A stretch of 64,000 nucleotides of DNA from Vibrio sinaloensis (GCF_000808535.1 NZ_JWLV01000009.1:124001-188000), one strand, 5' to 3'. Positions 9,733-19,825 are shown, counted from the stretch's first letter. Translations and numbers: made by a program. The notes: generated by a model not told the origin, from the letters alone.

Positions 9733-10368
9733 TCACCAGTTCCTTTGTTTTGTCGTAAACGAGAGTGACTTGGTATAAGTTGGCGCATTCTTTAGTGAGG
9801 TTTGAAGCTCTACGGTCACCATTGCTGACGAAATATTGCTTCCCGGTAACTCAACTAATGTGAGATTAAATCCATCAACCTTAATGCGATCTTTATGAAA
9901 TAGGGTGTTGCAGTTGTGGCCCACTCTTCCAGGAAAGTCTTGAGCATCCAACACTGACATCACCGTCGATTGTTTTTTTTCACATATGCGCAATACATCA
10001 CTTGCGGCAGAGGTCTGCTCATACACGACATTTGAGTAGGTATAAGAAGCACCTGAGACTTCGGCAACATACGCATAAGCGAGCAGTCCCGTTGTGGCCG
10101 AATTTTCAACGTAAAAAGTATGATCCGCGCCAGATAGCTTGACCAAGTTTGGGGAGACGCCATTGTATCCAGCACGATGCATGTCCAATTTCATCATCTG
10201 CAGTACGCTATTGGTTGACTGTAATAAAGTGAGCTCTTGCGTTCGCTTAGTCGCCGTTTTGTAGCCGCTTAAAAACATCGAACCTATGATGCCCAACGCG
10301 AAAACACCGATGGTCGCAGCAACCATAAACTCAATAAGACTCGCCCCTCTCTCCTTCGACAACTTCAT
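9733..10368 (-). CDS. pilW: Type IV minor pilin PilW-like
   Basis: 211 residues from the ATG at 10368, one base after the fimT stop, mirroring the pilW-pilX junction. An in-frame ATG at 10383 inside fimT is the alternative. The leader MKLSKERG is followed by ASLIEFMVAATIGVFALG, a class III prepilin cleavage site with Glu at position 5. PilW belongs to the minor pilins that form the priming complex at the tip of type IV pili. The globular part contains cysteines (RICEKKQ, GHNCNTLF). It is co-transcribed with its neighbours. Confidence 0.8.
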   Translation of the reverse strand: MKLSKERGASLIEFMVAATIGVFALGIIGSMFLSGYKTATKRTQELTLLQSTNSVLQMMKLDMHRAGYNGVSPNLVKLSGADHTFYVENSATTGLLAYAYVAEVSGASYTYSNVVYEQTSAASDVLRICEKKQSTVMSVLDAQDFPGRVGHNCNTLFHKDRIKVDGFNLTLVELPGSNISSAMVTVELQTSLKNAPTYTKSLSFTTKQRNW

Positions 10369-10369
10369 A

Positions 10370-10879
10370 TCAACACTTCTCATAACTTAAGTAGGTATTG
10401 GCACTAGGAGAACAAACGCGAACAATGGCGCTGCGATGGTAAGTACGTAAGTCCAGTGCTGATGATGGGCTGCTCTTGGGGTGAAAAGTAAAGCGTCCAG
10501 CTTTTGGTCGCCCATGAGTTTCATCGAAACTGATTTGATTAGAGGTGTATGTTGTTGAAAGCGTGACTCCCTCAAACGGGACACCGGACAACGCCGAATA
10601 GACATCGCCCGCACCATTGACATCGCTATTAGTCAGCTCTAAGCGCCAATCTCCGTTGCTGTCTGATGCACCAGACATAATCAAATGAACCCAAAGTCTT
10701 TCGCGTCTCAACACGGCCTCTGATTTGGCCATCAGAACGAAACCATTTAACTCTTTGGCCAGCCTTCGCATTTTGACCGTATCCGTCATGTCGCTGTAAT
10801 TCGGCAGCGCCCAAACCATCAATGTGCCGAGCACCGCAATAGAGACCAAGAGTTCTAATAAGGTAAAGCCGCGAGACAT
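10370..10879 (-). CDS. fimT: Type IV minor pilin FimT/GspH-like
   Basis: 169 residues from the ATG at 10879. The frame is open much further upstream, but MSRG then FTLLELLVSIAVLG is an unmistakable prepilin leader and cleavage site. A GspH/FimT pseudopilin domain follows. GGGA lies close to the start. It is the first gene of the minor pilin operon and is divergent from pilE across 103 bases, where both promoters must lie. FimT-type pilins are linked to pilus priming and, in some bacteria, to DNA binding during natural transformation. Confidence 0.8.
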   Translation of the reverse strand: MSRGFTLLELLVSIAVLGTLMVWALPNYSDMTDTVKMRRLAKELNGFVLMAKSEAVLRRERLWVHLIMSGASDSNGDWRLELTNSDVNGAGDVYSALSGVPFEGVTLSTTYTSNQISFDETHGRPKAGRFTFHPKSSPSSALDLRTYHRSAIVRVCSPSANTYLSYEKC

Positions 10880-10982
10880 TTCCCAAAATCCTATGCAAAA
10901 ACAGTAAGTAACCGTATTCAGTCTTGCGCAAAGACTAACACCAAAGAAAAATAGCCAGACAGCTAATAAGGAACTACGCGGA

Positions 10983-11420
10983 ATGATTCGAAGAAATGAA
11001 TGTAAAGTAGGAAAGAAACGACTAAATGGAATGACATTGATCGAATTAATGATCGCAGTCTCTGTCGTGGCCATACTGGCAGCGATCGCCTACCCGAGTT
11101 ATCAAAGTTACGTACTCAAGTCATATCGAGCGAAAGCCATTGCTGACCTTTCAAAAATTCAGCTCAAGTTGGAGTCTAGTTACAACAGTGGCTACAACTG
11201 GAGTGGGATTATCTCAGGAAGCAACTGTAGCGTGTGCGATACCCCTTCGAGCCGCTATGTTTTTTCCATCGCGAGTCAAGCAGGCAAGGCTTATGTCATT
11301 AAAGCCGAGGCACAATCAGGGAGCGGACAAACAAAAGACAAATGCTTAACCGATGAGAGTGTGGATTACATGACGCTTGATGCGACGAATGCGCAATATC
11401 CCGAGGATTGCTGGATTTAG
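10983..11420 (+). CDS. pilE: Type IV minor pilin PilE-like
   Basis: 145 residues. A leader of about 16 residues ending KKRLNG precedes MTLIELMIAVSVVAILAAIA, with Glu at mature position 5 and a long hydrophobic helix, so it is a substrate of the prepilin peptidase PilD. Two cysteine pairs lie in the globular domain (NCSVC, and KC/DCWI near the end). The 145-residue size, and the minor pilin operon beside it, point to the minor pilin PilE rather than the major subunit. AAGGAA lies 7-8 bases before the ATG. The gene is divergent from fimT and ends at a shared terminator with dnaJ. Confidence 0.8.
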   Translation: MIRRNECKVGKKRLNGMTLIELMIAVSVVAILAAIAYPSYQSYVLKSYRAKAIADLSKIQLKLESSYNSGYNWSGIISGSNCSVCDTPSSRYVFSIASQAGKAYVIKAEAQSGSGQTKDKCLTDESVDYMTLDATNAQYPEDCWI

Positions 11421-11505
11421 GCTAGCCATTTATTGACGTTGTTTGACAGAGAGTGACTCTCAACCACCTTGAGCCACTTACCTTCTAACTCGGTTGGCTG
11501 AAAAC

Positions 11506-11533
11506 TAAAAAGCCTGCGTTAGTCGCAGGCTTT
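11506..11533. terminator. Bidirectional terminator between pilE and dnaJ
   Basis: Arms AAAGCCTGCG and CGCAGGCTTT with a 5-base loop, flanked by A- and T-rich ends, between two convergent genes. Confidence 0.8.
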
Positions 11534-11553
11534 AAAATACTCTTCTAACCAGT

Positions 11554-12696
11554 TTAGCTGGTTAAATCATCAAAGAACTTCTTCACACCGTTGAAGAATC
11601 CTTCAGATTTCGGCTTGTGTTTCGTCGCCGCTTCACCGCCGCAAGACTCTTCAAACTCTTTAAGTAGTTCTTTTTGACGCGAGCTTAGGTTAACCGGAGT
11701 TTCAACCACTAGTTTAACGATCAAGTCGCCAATACCACCGCCACGAACGCCTTTGACACCTTTACCACGCATACGGAACATACGACCCGTTTGCGTTTCT
11801 GTTGGTACTTTCAGGTTAACACGGCCATCAAGAGTCGGAACTTCGACCTCACCGCCAAGCGCTGCCATAGCAAAGCTTACTGGTACTTCACAGTATAAGT
11901 TGTTACCGTCACGCTCGAAGATATGGTGCTCTTTCACGTGAACTTGTACATATAGGTCGCCCGCTGGCGCGCCCATTTCACCTGCTTCACCCTCACCAGA
12001 TAGACGAATGCGATCACCAGTATCCACACCAGCTGGAATCTTAACGTTAAGTGTTTTGGTTTTCTGCTTGCGACCTTGGCCATGACAAGACTTACATGGG
12101 TTCTTGATGATTTTGCCTTTACCGTGACAGGTAGGACAGGTTTGTTGAACCGCAAAGAACCCTTGACGCATTTGAACTTGGCCGTGACCGTGACAGGTAC
12201 CACATGTCTCTACTGCTGAACCTTTCTCAGCACCGCTACCATCACATGAATCACATTCTACCAAGGTTGGGACTTCGATCTCTTTAGATACGCCACGCAC
12301 GGCCTCTTCAAGAGTCAACTCCATGTTGTAACGCAGATCTGCACCACGCTGAGCACGTTGCTGACCGCCACCACGACGACCACCACCGAAGATATCACCG
12401 AACACATCACCAAAGATGTCTCCAAAATCAGCGCCGCCACCACCGAAGCCGCCACCGCCCATACCGCCTTGTTCAAAAGCAGCATGACCGTATTGATCGT
12501 AAGCCGCTTTCTTTTGCGGATCGAGAAGAATTTCGTACGCTTCTTTTACTTCTTTAAACTTATCTGCTGCGCTCTCATCACCCTGATTACGGTCTGGGTG
12601 GAATTTCATTGCTAGACGCTTGTACGCCTTTTTAATATCACGCTCTGACGCATCGCGGCTTACGCCTAATACTTCGTAAAAATCACGTTTTGACAT
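11554..12696 (-). CDS. dnaJ: Chaperone protein DnaJ
   Basis: Hsp40 co-chaperone that delivers unfolded clients to DnaK and stimulates its ATPase. 380 residues from the ATG at 12696 ([11 protein letters not shown]); an in-frame ATG 5 codons upstream is less likely. Domains: J domain at residues 1-70 with HPD, a Gly/Phe-rich linker to about 110, four CxxCxGxG zinc motifs ([32 protein letters not shown]) at about 140-215, then C-terminal client-binding domains. It lies 239 bases downstream of dnaK on the same strand. I see no strong promoter of its own, so it is probably read from the dnaK heat-shock promoter. Confidence 0.97.
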   Translation of the reverse strand: MSKRDFYEVLGVSRDASERDIKKAYKRLAMKFHPDRNQGDESAADKFKEVKEAYEILLDPQKKAAYDQYGHAAFEQGGMGGGGFGGGGADFGDIFGDVFGDIFGGGRRGGGQQRAQRGADLRYNMELTLEEAVRGVSKEIEVPTLVECDSCDGSGAEKGSAVETCGTCHGHGQVQMRQGFFAVQQTCPTCHGKGKIIKNPCKSCHGQGRKQKTKTLNVKIPAGVDTGDRIRLSGEGEAGEMGAPAGDLYVQVHVKEHHIFERDGNNLYCEVPVSFAMAALGGEVEVPTLDGRVNLKVPTETQTGRMFRMRGKGVKGVRGGGIGDLIVKLVVETPVNLSSRQKELLKEFEESCGGEAATKHKPKSEGFFNGVKKFFDDLTS

Positions 12697-12833
12697 GTTC
12701 TTCGTCACCAATGTAGTACTGCAAACGGAGGATTTATCATTACACCGCTTGGTGTTTGTATCATTCTAGATAAAGATTCGAGAGTTAATGTTCGAGAACC
12801 ATTATCTAGACTGACAGGTTAGTTACAAACATA

Positions 12834-12861
12834 CGGGCGTATGAGTTTCCTCAAACGCCCG
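12834..12861 (-). other. Hairpin between dnaK and dnaJ
   Basis: Arms CGGGCGT and ACGCCCG around a 14-base loop lie in the dnaK-dnaJ spacer, with no T-run. It could set relative dnaK and dnaJ levels through partial termination or RNA stability; this is inference only. Confidence 0.3.
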
Positions 12862-12935
12862 CATTAAGTCAGGACACTAATTTCAAAACAGATGACTTGA
12901 GTTCTAGAAGGAAATCAAGTCACTCTGTGAAGAAA

Positions 12936-14846
12936 TTACTTCTTGTCGTCTTTAACTTCTTCAAACTCTGCATCTACAACATCGTCGTCTTGCTTAGGCT
13001 GTTCACCCGCTTCCGCGCCTTGTTGTGCTTGAGCTTGCTGCTGAGCGATTTCCATAAGCTTTTGAGCCGCAGTCATAAGTGCTTGAACTTTCGCGTCGAT
13101 CGCTTCTTTGTCTTCGCCCTTACGTGCTTCTTCTAGCTCAGAGATAGCTGCTTCAATCTTCTCTTTCTCTTCTGCAGGTAGCGCTTCACCAGCTTCTTCT
13201 ACTTGCTTACGAGTACCGTGAATCATTTGGTCAGCTTGGTTACGTGCAGTCGCTAGCTCTTCGAACTTCTTGTCCGCTTCTTTGTTCGCTTCTGCTTCTT
13301 GTACCATTTTCTCGATGTCTTCATCGCTTAGACCGCCAGAAGCTTGGATAGTGATCTTCTGCTCTTTACCAGTCTGCTTATCTTTCGCTGATACGTGTAG
13401 GATACCGTCCGCATCTAGGTCGAAAGTTACCTCGATTTGTGGCATGCCACGTGGTGCAGGCTGGATGCCTTCTAGGTTGAATTGACCTAGAGATTTGTTG
13501 TACATCGCTTGCTTACGCTCACCTTGTAGAACATGGATGGTTACCGCGTTCTGGTTGTCTTCTGCTGTAGAGAAAACTTGGTTCGCTTTTGTTGGGATCG
13601 TTGTGTTCTTCTCAACTAGCTTAGTCATTACGCCGCCCATCGTCTCGATACCTAGAGACAGAGGAGTAACGTCTAGTAGAAGTACGTCTTTAACATCACC
13701 AGCAAGTACACCACCTTGAACTGCAGCACCCATTGCTACTGCTTCGTCAGGGTTCACGTCGCGGCGCGCTTCTTTACCGAAGAATTCAGCCACTTTCGCT
13801 TGAACCATTGGCATACGAGTCTGACCACCCACTAGGATTACGTCAGTGATATCGTTTACCGATAGGTCTGCGTCAGCTAGAGCAACTTTTAGTGGCTCAA
13901 GAGAACGTTGTACTAGGTCTTCAACTAGAGATTCTAGTTTCGCACGAGTCACTTTCACGTTCATGTGCTTAGGACCAGTCGCATCTGCAGTCACGTAAGG
14001 TAGGTTTACGTCAGTTTGAGAAGTAGAAGAAAGCTCGATTTTCGCTTTTTCTGCTGCTTCTTTAACACGCTGCATTGCTAGTGGATCGTTCTTAAGATCG
14101 ATGCCTTGCTCTTTCTTGAACTCTTCAACTAGGTAGTTGATCATGCGGTTGTCGAAGTCTTCACCACCTAGGTGAGTGTCACCGTTAGTTGCTAGTACTT
14201 CGAATGTTTTCTCGCCTTCAACTTCGTCGATTTCGATAATAGAGATATCGAATGTACCACCACCAAGGTCGTATACCGCGATAGTGCGATCGCCGCCTGA
14301 CTTGTCTAGACCGTAAGCTAGAGCAGCCGCAGTTGGTTCGTTGATGATACGTTTAACTTCTAGACCTGCAATACGGCCAGCATCTTTAGTTGCTTGACGC
14401 TGAGCATCGTTAAAGTAAGCAGGAACTGTGATAACTGCACCCGTTACTTCCTCACCTAGGAAGTCTTCAGCAGTTTTCTTCATTTTCTTCAGTACTTCAG
14501 CAGAAACCTGAGGAGCTGCCATTTTTTGGCCTTTCGCTTCTACCCAAGCATCACCGTTGTCAGCCTTAACGATTTTGTAAGGCATGATTTCGATGTCACG
14601 TTGTACTTCTTCGTCTTCAAAGCGACGACCGATAAGACGCTTAATTGCAAATAGCGTGTTAGTTGGGTTTGTAACTGCTTGACGTTTCGCAGGTTGACCT
14701 ACTAGCGTCTCACCATCTGTGTATGCAATTACCGATGCAGTTGTACGCTCACCCTCTGCGTTTTCAATAACGCGTGGTTTGTCGCCGTCTAGTACAGCAA
14801 CACATGAGTTAGTAGTACCTAAGTCAATACCAATGATTTTACCCAT
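12936..14846 (-). CDS. dnaK: Chaperone protein DnaK (Hsp70)
   Basis: 636 residues, the normal length. The N-terminal nucleotide-binding domain starts [20 protein letters not shown] and includes the phosphate-binding [15 protein letters not shown]. The substrate-binding domain begins near residue 390 ([15 protein letters not shown]), and the helical lid ends in a Gln/Ala-rich linker and the acidic [17 protein letters not shown] tail that binds DnaJ. An excellent Shine-Dalgarno (CGGAGA) lies 7 bases upstream of the ATG. It is driven by a sigma-32-type promoter at 14894-14923 and works with DnaJ and GrpE, both encoded in this window. Confidence 0.98.
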   Translation of the reverse strand: MGKIIGIDLGTTNSCVAVLDGDKPRVIENAEGERTTASVIAYTDGETLVGQPAKRQAVTNPTNTLFAIKRLIGRRFEDEEVQRDIEIMPYKIVKADNGDAWVEAKGQKMAAPQVSAEVLKKMKKTAEDFLGEEVTGAVITVPAYFNDAQRQATKDAGRIAGLEVKRIINEPTAAALAYGLDKSGGDRTIAVYDLGGGTFDISIIEIDEVEGEKTFEVLATNGDTHLGGEDFDNRMINYLVEEFKKEQGIDLKNDPLAMQRVKEAAEKAKIELSSTSQTDVNLPYVTADATGPKHMNVKVTRAKLESLVEDLVQRSLEPLKVALADADLSVNDITDVILVGGQTRMPMVQAKVAEFFGKEARRDVNPDEAVAMGAAVQGGVLAGDVKDVLLLDVTPLSLGIETMGGVMTKLVEKNTTIPTKANQVFSTAEDNQNAVTIHVLQGERKQAMYNKSLGQFNLEGIQPAPRGMPQIEVTFDLDADGILHVSAKDKQTGKEQKITIQASGGLSDEDIEKMVQEAEANKEADKKFEELATARNQADQMIHGTRKQVEEAGEALPAEEKEKIEAAISELEEARKGEDKEAIDAKVQALMTAAQKLMEIAQQQAQAQQGAEAGEQPKQDDDVVDAEFEEVKDDKK

Positions 14847-14893
14847 CAGGCTATCTCCGAATAATTTTCTATTTTCGTTTTGCTATATCCCCT

Positions 14894-14923
14894 ATGTGGG
14901 GATGTAGAATCGGGTTTCAACCC
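14894..14923 (-). promoter_or_regulatory. Sigma-32 heat-shock promoter of dnaK
   Basis: On the minus strand the -35 reads GGGTTGAAA and the -10 reads CCCCACAT, with 13 bases between TTGAAA and CCCCAC. This fits the RpoH consensus CTTGAAA-N13-15-CCCCATNT. It starts about 48 bases upstream of the dnaK ATG. Confidence 0.8.
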
Positions 14924-15042
14924 TTGCTCACAAACAAAAATAAGGTTGTTTGCTTCTTCTATGCCACATAGATAAGGGCGGCAAATGGCTTTTCAAGGGA
15001 AAGAGTAAAAAAAAGTGAAAAAAGATTTCCTCTGACAAAACA

Positions 15043-15066
15043 AAAGCGAGCCATGTGGCTCGCTTT
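15043..15066 (-). terminator. Terminator of the DAACS symporter gene
   Basis: Arms AAAGCGAGCC and GGCTCGCTTT with a 4-base loop; read on the minus strand it is followed by T-rich sequence, 21 bases after the stop codon. Confidence 0.8.
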
Positions 15067-15087
15067 GAGAATCGGGAAGCTTACAAA

Positions 15088-16362
15088 TTAAGCATTTGCT
15101 TGAACTGGTTTCGCTTCCACTTCCTCTTCTTTGCCGATTTCACCTTCCGTTTTAGCAACGATAGTGTTTACTGCGGTATCGCCCACTACGTTCGATGAAG
15201 TACAGAACATATCGTTAATACGGTCTACAGCGGCGATGATTGCAAGACCTTCTGGTGGAAGACCTAGTTGATGAAGAAGAACACCTACCATTACAACGCC
15301 ACCGCCAGGAACACCACCAGCACCGATTGATAGTAGAAGGATAGTGAGACCTAGAGTAAACACATCAGCAGTGTTGATTGGCTGACCAAATGCGTTCGCC
15401 ACGAAAATAGTTGCGAGTGCAATGTAGATAGATACACCAGACATGTTCATGGTTGCACCGAGTGGAACACCAAAACCTGCGACTGATTTAGAAACGTGTA
15501 GCTTCTCAGTCAAAGTGCGCATCGTTACAGGAATCGTTGCATTTGAGCTCGCCGTAGACAGAGAGAACAGAATCTGCTCACGTGTTGCTCGTAGGAACGT
15601 CTTCGGCGAAGTCCCTGTCGCGATGCCAACCGCCATCGGATAGAAGAAGAAAATCCAGAACACTAGCATTGCTACAACAAGCGCTACGTAGCCTGCTACC
15701 GACATTAACGTGTTTGCGTCTAGTGTTGCACCTAGTTGAATCATCAGCGCGAATACACCGTATGGCGCTAGGCTCATGACAAGACCCACTAGCTTCATCA
15801 TGATTTCATTCGCCATCTTGAACGTACGGATAGCTGGGCCACCGCGTGAGTCAAGAGCTTGGATAGCAAGACCTGTCAGGATTGCCATAAAGATGATTTG
15901 TAACATGTCACCGTTAGCAAACGCCTGAACTGGGTTGCTAGGAACAATGTTAACGACAAGTGAGAAGATGTCAGGCGTTTCAGTTGTGGTGAGTTTAACG
16001 GTCTCTGAAATCGTGCCAGCTAGATTCGCGTCAGCGCCTGGCTGGAAAATCATACCTACCGTTAGAGCGGCTGTGATCGCGATAATGGTGTTGATAATGT
16101 AAAGAGCAAAAGTTTTACCACCAAGGCGACCAAATGCAGTGATGTCTTTCAGATCAACAATACCACATACAATAGAAACATAGACCAATGGGACAACAAG
16201 CAGTTTGATCAATGATACGAACATACCACCAGCGCCTTCTGCGGCACCAAGGAGGTAGGTATCAAAGATTGCAATTCCACTGAATAGGTACTGAATCGCA
16301 GTACCAATGAGCAGACCAGCAAACAAGCCTACAAATATCTTGCTTGAAAGCGATTTATCCAT
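15088..16362 (-). CDS. Dicarboxylate/amino acid:cation symporter (DAACS family)
   Basis: 424 residues with about eight transmembrane segments and two re-entrant loops in the glutamate-transporter fold. Visible signatures are the serine-rich hairpin-1 motif (STASSNATIPVTM, near residue 270), the TM7 region GATMNMSGVSIY and the TM8 DRINDMFCTSSNVVGD motif, in which Asp and Asn bind the substrate carboxylate and amine. It probably imports an acidic or small neutral amino acid or a dicarboxylate with Na+ or H+. The exact substrate and a gene name (gltP, sstT or dctA type) cannot be fixed. It is monocistronic with its own terminator. Confidence 0.88.
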   Translation of the reverse strand: MDKSLSSKIFVGLFAGLLIGTAIQYLFSGIAIFDTYLLGAAEGAGGMFVSLIKLLVVPLVYVSIVCGIVDLKDITAFGRLGGKTFALYIINTIIAITAALTVGMIFQPGADANLAGTISETVKLTTTETPDIFSLVVNIVPSNPVQAFANGDMLQIIFMAILTGLAIQALDSRGGPAIRTFKMANEIMMKLVGLVMSLAPYGVFALMIQLGATLDANTLMSVAGYVALVVAMLVFWIFFFYPMAVGIATGTSPKTFLRATREQILFSLSTASSNATIPVTMRTLTEKLHVSKSVAGFGVPLGATMNMSGVSIYIALATIFVANAFGQPINTADVFTLGLTILLLSIGAGGVPGGGVVMVGVLLHQLGLPPEGLAIIAAVDRINDMFCTSSNVVGDTAVNTIVAKTEGEIGKEEEVEAKPVQANA

Positions 16363-16597
16363 CTTTCATCTCCAGAATGTTGTGTTCTTAAATTATGATT
16401 TTATAGTTTATTCCGCCATTATTTCCGACGGAGTTCGCACATAATACACATCAAGGTTACAAAATAAAGACTTTGTTTACGATAATGTTACAAGTTTCAA
16501 ATCAGAAATTAATTTTTGGTTAAAATTCATTCTAAGAATAATTCACTAAATCAATCAGTTATTGGAGACAGGTAAAATTGGTGTTAGGGGATAAAAA

Positions 16598-16619
16598 AAG
16601 AGAGGCGAATGCCTCTCTT
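16598..16619 (-). terminator. Terminator of grpE
   Basis: Arms AAGAGAGGC and GCCTCTCTT with a GAAT/ATTC loop, followed on the minus strand by a run of seven T, 27 bases after the grpE stop. Confidence 0.88.
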
Positions 16620-16646
16620 GTGTTTAAAACGTAGGGGATAGCTGAA

Positions 16647-17243
16647 TTATTTCGCCACCATAACCATCGCTGGGCGAACCACTCGACCATTCAGCTCGTA
16701 GCCTTTTTGCATTACAAACATCACGGTGTTTGACTCATGATCAGGGCTTTCTTGAATAGACATTGCCTGGTGCAATTCAGGGTTAAAGGCTTCACCTTCT
16801 GGGTTAATCTCTTTAAGACCGAACTTAGCCACCGTATCAACAAACGTCTTGTGAGTCAGCTCTACACCTTCAAGCAGTGGCTTAACAACTTCTGCATCCG
16901 TATCAGCGGCTTGGATCGCACGTTCAAGATTATCGATAACCGGCAATAGCTCTTCAGCAAATTTGTTTAGTGCGTATTTACGAGCTTTATCGATTTCCTG
17001 CTCAGTACGACGACGCATGTTTTCTACTTCTGCTTTCGCACGTAGCACGCTGTCTTGCTGCTCTTGAACTTTTGCTTCGCTAGTCAGTAAAGCCGCTTCT
17101 AGTTGAGCAATCTTCGCGTCTTTCTCATCACCGATCTCTTCAAGCTCTGCTTCCGCTTCTTGCGCTGCTGCTTCCACTTTTTCCGCTTCTTCGATGATTT
17201 GATCTAGCTCTTCTTCTGTAACTTTGTTTTCTTCGTTGCTCAT
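16647..17243 (-). CDS. grpE: Nucleotide exchange factor GrpE
   Basis: 198 residues from the ATG at 17243, with CGGAGA 6 bases upstream. GrpE releases ADP from DnaK. The N-terminal third is a long acidic coiled coil ([20 protein letters not shown] and on), followed by the signature [33 protein letters not shown] and a beta-rich wing ending [13 protein letters not shown]. It is divergent from nadK, as in many gamma-proteobacteria. Its sigma-32-like promoter lies inside the nadK leader, so heat shock should induce it with dnaK. Confidence 0.96.
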   Translation of the reverse strand: MSNEENKVTEEELDQIIEEAEKVEAAAQEAEAELEEIGDEKDAKIAQLEAALLTSEAKVQEQQDSVLRAKAEVENMRRRTEQEIDKARKYALNKFAEELLPVIDNLERAIQAADTDAEVVKPLLEGVELTHKTFVDTVAKFGLKEINPEGEAFNPELHQAMSIQESPDHESNTVMFVMQKGYELNGRVVRPAMVMVAK

Positions 17244-17338
17244 GTTATCTCCGAAATACATATCTATTGGTACCTAACGCTTCACGTTTATCGCGTTTAG
17301 ATACACAAAAACTCGCATAAATAGCTAACTTGCCATTA

Positions 17339-17367
17339 TTATGGGGATGAAGATTACCGAATCAAGC
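17339..17367 (-). promoter_or_regulatory. Sigma-32-like promoter of grpE
   Basis: On the minus strand GCTTGATT, a 13-base spacer and CCCCATAA match the RpoH consensus, about 100 bases upstream of the grpE ATG. The -35 end is only about 20 bases from the nadK start, so grpE and nadK promoters overlap. Confidence 0.68.
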
Positions 17368-17387
17368 CTATTTAGTGCGGAAAACCT

Positions 17388-18272
17388 ATGAAAAAACCTT
17401 TTCAAGTGATCGCCATCATCGGAAAACCCCGAAATCAGCAAGCCATTCAGACTCATCGCGAGCTCTATACCTGGCTAAAATCTGAGGGCTATCAAGTTTT
17501 TATCGACGATCGCTTAATTGAAATTCTTGACGACGTACCTAAAGAGGACTTTGCTAGCTTGATTCAATTGGGCAAAGCGGCGGATCTCGCGATCGTAGTT
17601 GGCGGTGATGGGAATATGCTTGGCGCGGCACGCGTTTTGTCTCGGTTTGATATTTCAGTGATTGGCGTCAACCGAGGGAATCTGGGCTTCCTGACCGACC
17701 TAAACCCTGAAGACTTCCAAACCGCCCTAAAAGCCGTCTTAGATGGCGAATTTATCCAAGAAGAACGTTTCTTACTTGAAGCGGAAGTACACCGTCACGG
17801 CCAAGTAAAAAGCCACAATGCCGCGTTAAATGAAGCAGTACTTCACCCTGGTCAAGTGGCACATATGATTGAATTCGAAGTTTATATCGATGATAGCTTT
17901 GCGTTCTCTTTACGTGCGGATGGGTTAATCGTATCTACCCCCACAGGATCAACGGCTTATTCCTTGTCTGGCGGTGGCCCTATTCTCTCTCCAAGCCTCA
18001 ATGCGATTTCACTTGTTCCTATGTTCCCACACACACTATCAAGCCGCCCTCTGGTGGTCGATGGTAACCGTCGAATCAAACTCGTGGTCTCGCCAGACAA
18101 CCGAGGAACTCAGGAAGTCGGCTGTGATGGTCAAGTTTCTCTTCCCGTCTCGCCGGGGGATGAAGTGCACGTATACCAAAGCCCCAACGTGCTCAAACTC
18201 ATTCATCCTAAAAACTACAGTTATTACCACGTGTTAAGAAACAAGCTGGGTTGGTCAAGCCGGTTGTTTTAA
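17388..18272 (+). CDS. nadK: NAD kinase
   Basis: Cytoplasmic ATP-dependent phosphorylation of NAD+ to NADP+. 294 residues, normal for the proteobacterial enzyme. Diagnostic motifs are VVGGDGNML (GGDG at residues 72-75), ALNEAVLH, and the glycine/threonine motif [19 protein letters not shown], with the conserved SRPLV afterwards. It is divergent from grpE and followed by a terminator, so it is a single-gene unit; recN lies further downstream behind an inserted lipoprotein gene. Confidence 0.97.
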   Translation: MKKPFQVIAIIGKPRNQQAIQTHRELYTWLKSEGYQVFIDDRLIEILDDVPKEDFASLIQLGKAADLAIVVGGDGNMLGAARVLSRFDISVIGVNRGNLGFLTDLNPEDFQTALKAVLDGEFIQEERFLLEAEVHRHGQVKSHNAALNEAVLHPGQVAHMIEFEVYIDDSFAFSLRADGLIVSTPTGSTAYSLSGGGPILSPSLNAISLVPMFPHTLSSRPLVVDGNRRIKLVVSPDNRGTQEVGCDGQVSLPVSPGDEVHVYQSPNVLKLIHPKNYSYYHVLRNKLGWSSRLF

Positions 18273-18279
18273 CCCAGTA

Positions 18280-18306
18280 GGGGCTAGTGGCAGTGCTAGC
18301 CCTTTT
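18280..18306 (+). terminator. Terminator of nadK
   Basis: Arms GGGCTAG and CTAGCCC followed by TTTT, starting 8 bases after the nadK stop. Confidence 0.65.
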
Positions 18307-18500
18307 CGATCAGACAAATCCTCTACATTTATAACCTTTCCCTACATAAGAGCCCGCTAAATTACAAATTTTAAAATTTGATCCTGTGGGCAAATTCTAC
18401 TTTTCATCTGTCGAGCGGATTGAATGAAAAGCACCCAGTGCTATTCTCGTGATGAATAGAACAATAACTCTATTTTCAATTCATCTATAAAGGACACACT

Positions 18501-19688
18501 ATGAAAAAAACGATTATATTGTCCGCTCTCTCTACATTAGCGCTTGTTGGCTGCCAATCAGATGAGGCAAAGGTTACCGATACATCAAACGCTCGAGCGA
18601 ATGACATAACTCAAACCAAGCGAGAGTTGGCGTTACAGCTTAGTAAAAACTATGTCGATATCGAGTCTACTTTACGAAAGGAAATTACCGCGCAGGATAC
18701 AAGCATTGCGGTATCAGAATTTGTTGAGCAACAACCGCTTTCTAAGTTCAGTCAACGACTTGAAATCGCCGATGAACAAATTCGGAGCTGGAAAGGGATT
18801 ACACAATACGCTGACCAAATACTGGAAGTTCGCCTAGCAAATGAACAAATGCTCGCAGCTTGGCAGCAAGGAAAAGTCGATCCTCTGTTTGCTTTTGAGC
18901 CAAGTGGGGACGATGAACAGTGGCAATACATCGAAGCGTATGACGTTTACGGCCAAATACACCAATTAGACGTTTATCAATTACCGGAAGTACCTGTACT
19001 GGTTGTCGACAGCAATAGCTCAGCAGAACTCAAAGCGGGCCTACAAGCAATGCGATCCGAAATGCGTAAGCTCGGTCAAACCACTCAGGTGCAGCCATAT
19101 GTACAAGATCGCAACGCACAAGAGGCGTTTTCAACTCGTGCATCCAGTGTCACGACGTCACCTATTCATACCACCCAACTGAAGAAAATTCGCCTTGCTG
19201 ATGATCAAGAACCTTGGATTTCCGGAAAAGCAGAAATTTATGCTTTGGTCACCGGAGTGAATCCAAGCCGAGATGAGCCCGCGCTTGATCTGGTTGAAAT
19301 GCCGTACTTGGACTACGACAACCAAGATTACTACCCTAACCAAATCATTATCCATTGGTCCCGCTATCGTTGGGGAGCAGCTGACATCGTGCTAATGGAA
19401 CAAGATGACGGCACTGACTATAAAAAGCTGGCGAAGCTGCTAGTTCAAGTCGCAGAAGAAGTATTGAAAGCCATCCCAGATCCTGAAATGCAGGCTTACG
19501 CTATCATTCCTCAAATTACCAACAAAATCATCGACGCAATCCCAGATGGCGCTCTGACCAATGATGACGACTTTGTTGATGTCTATTACACCCTTATGCA
19601 AGACACATCCTACGTTGATCATCCAGGCGCTGGCGTTAATGCCGTCGTTACTCTTGAGCCTTTAACGATAAACCCAACCAGACCTTAG
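18501..19688 (+). CDS. Lipoprotein of unknown function, possibly DUF3103
   Basis: 395 residues with a lipoprotein signal peptide MKKTIILSALSTLALVGC (Cys18). The rest is soluble and acidic, without clear repeats or catalytic motifs. It resembles, from memory, the DUF3103 family of marine gamma-proteobacterial lipoproteins; conserved-looking stretches are PWISGKAEIYALVTGV and YYPNQIIIHWSRYRWG. AAAGGACA precedes the ATG by 6 bases. It has its own unit between nadK and recN, with terminators on both sides. Function unknown. Confidence 0.75.
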   Translation: MKKTIILSALSTLALVGCQSDEAKVTDTSNARANDITQTKRELALQLSKNYVDIESTLRKEITAQDTSIAVSEFVEQQPLSKFSQRLEIADEQIRSWKGITQYADQILEVRLANEQMLAAWQQGKVDPLFAFEPSGDDEQWQYIEAYDVYGQIHQLDVYQLPEVPVLVVDSNSSAELKAGLQAMRSEMRKLGQTTQVQPYVQDRNAQEAFSTRASSVTTSPIHTTQLKKIRLADDQEPWISGKAEIYALVTGVNPSRDEPALDLVEMPYLDYDNQDYYPNQIIIHWSRYRWGAADIVLMEQDDGTDYKKLAKLLVQVAEEVLKAIPDPEMQAYAIIPQITNKIIDAIPDGALTNDDDFVDVYYTLMQDTSYVDHPGAGVNAVVTLEPLTINPTRP

Positions 19689-19706
19689 CATCCTCCCCTT
19701 GCAACT

Positions 19707-19733
19707 AAACCGCAGCCTCGACTGCGGTTTTTT
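19707..19733 (+). terminator. Terminator of the lipoprotein gene
   Basis: Arms AAACCGCAG and CTGCGGTTT with a 6-base loop and a six-base T-run. Confidence 0.88.
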
Positions 19734-19783
19734 CATGCCTATCACAAAATTAGATTCTCAATAAAAAAATCCACACCACCCAC

Positions 19784-19811
19784 TTTACTGTATAAAGAAA
19801 CAGTATATACT
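19784..19811 (+). promoter_or_regulatory. recN promoter
   Basis: TTTACT (19784-19789), a 16-base spacer and TATACT (19806-19811). Both hexamers are covered by the two LexA boxes, as expected for a tightly repressed SOS promoter. Confidence 0.65.
19788..19803 (+). promoter_or_regulatory. LexA box 1 of recN
   Basis: CTGT-N8-ACAG (CTGTATAAAGAAACAG) matches the gamma-proteobacterial LexA consensus and overlaps the -35 region. Confidence 0.85.
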
Positions 19812-19825
19812 GCACTTATATACAG
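19810..19825 (+). promoter_or_regulatory. LexA box 2 of recN
   Basis: CTGC-N8-ACAG (CTGCACTTATATACAG) has one mismatch in the CTGT half. It lies 22 bases from box 1 (start to start), about two helical turns, and overlaps the -10 region. Confidence 0.75.

Noticed and set aside
12697..12935. A separate heat-shock promoter for dnaJ
   Set aside because: No convincing TTGAAA with CCCCAT-type pair at the right spacing was found, so co-transcription with dnaK is the simpler reading.
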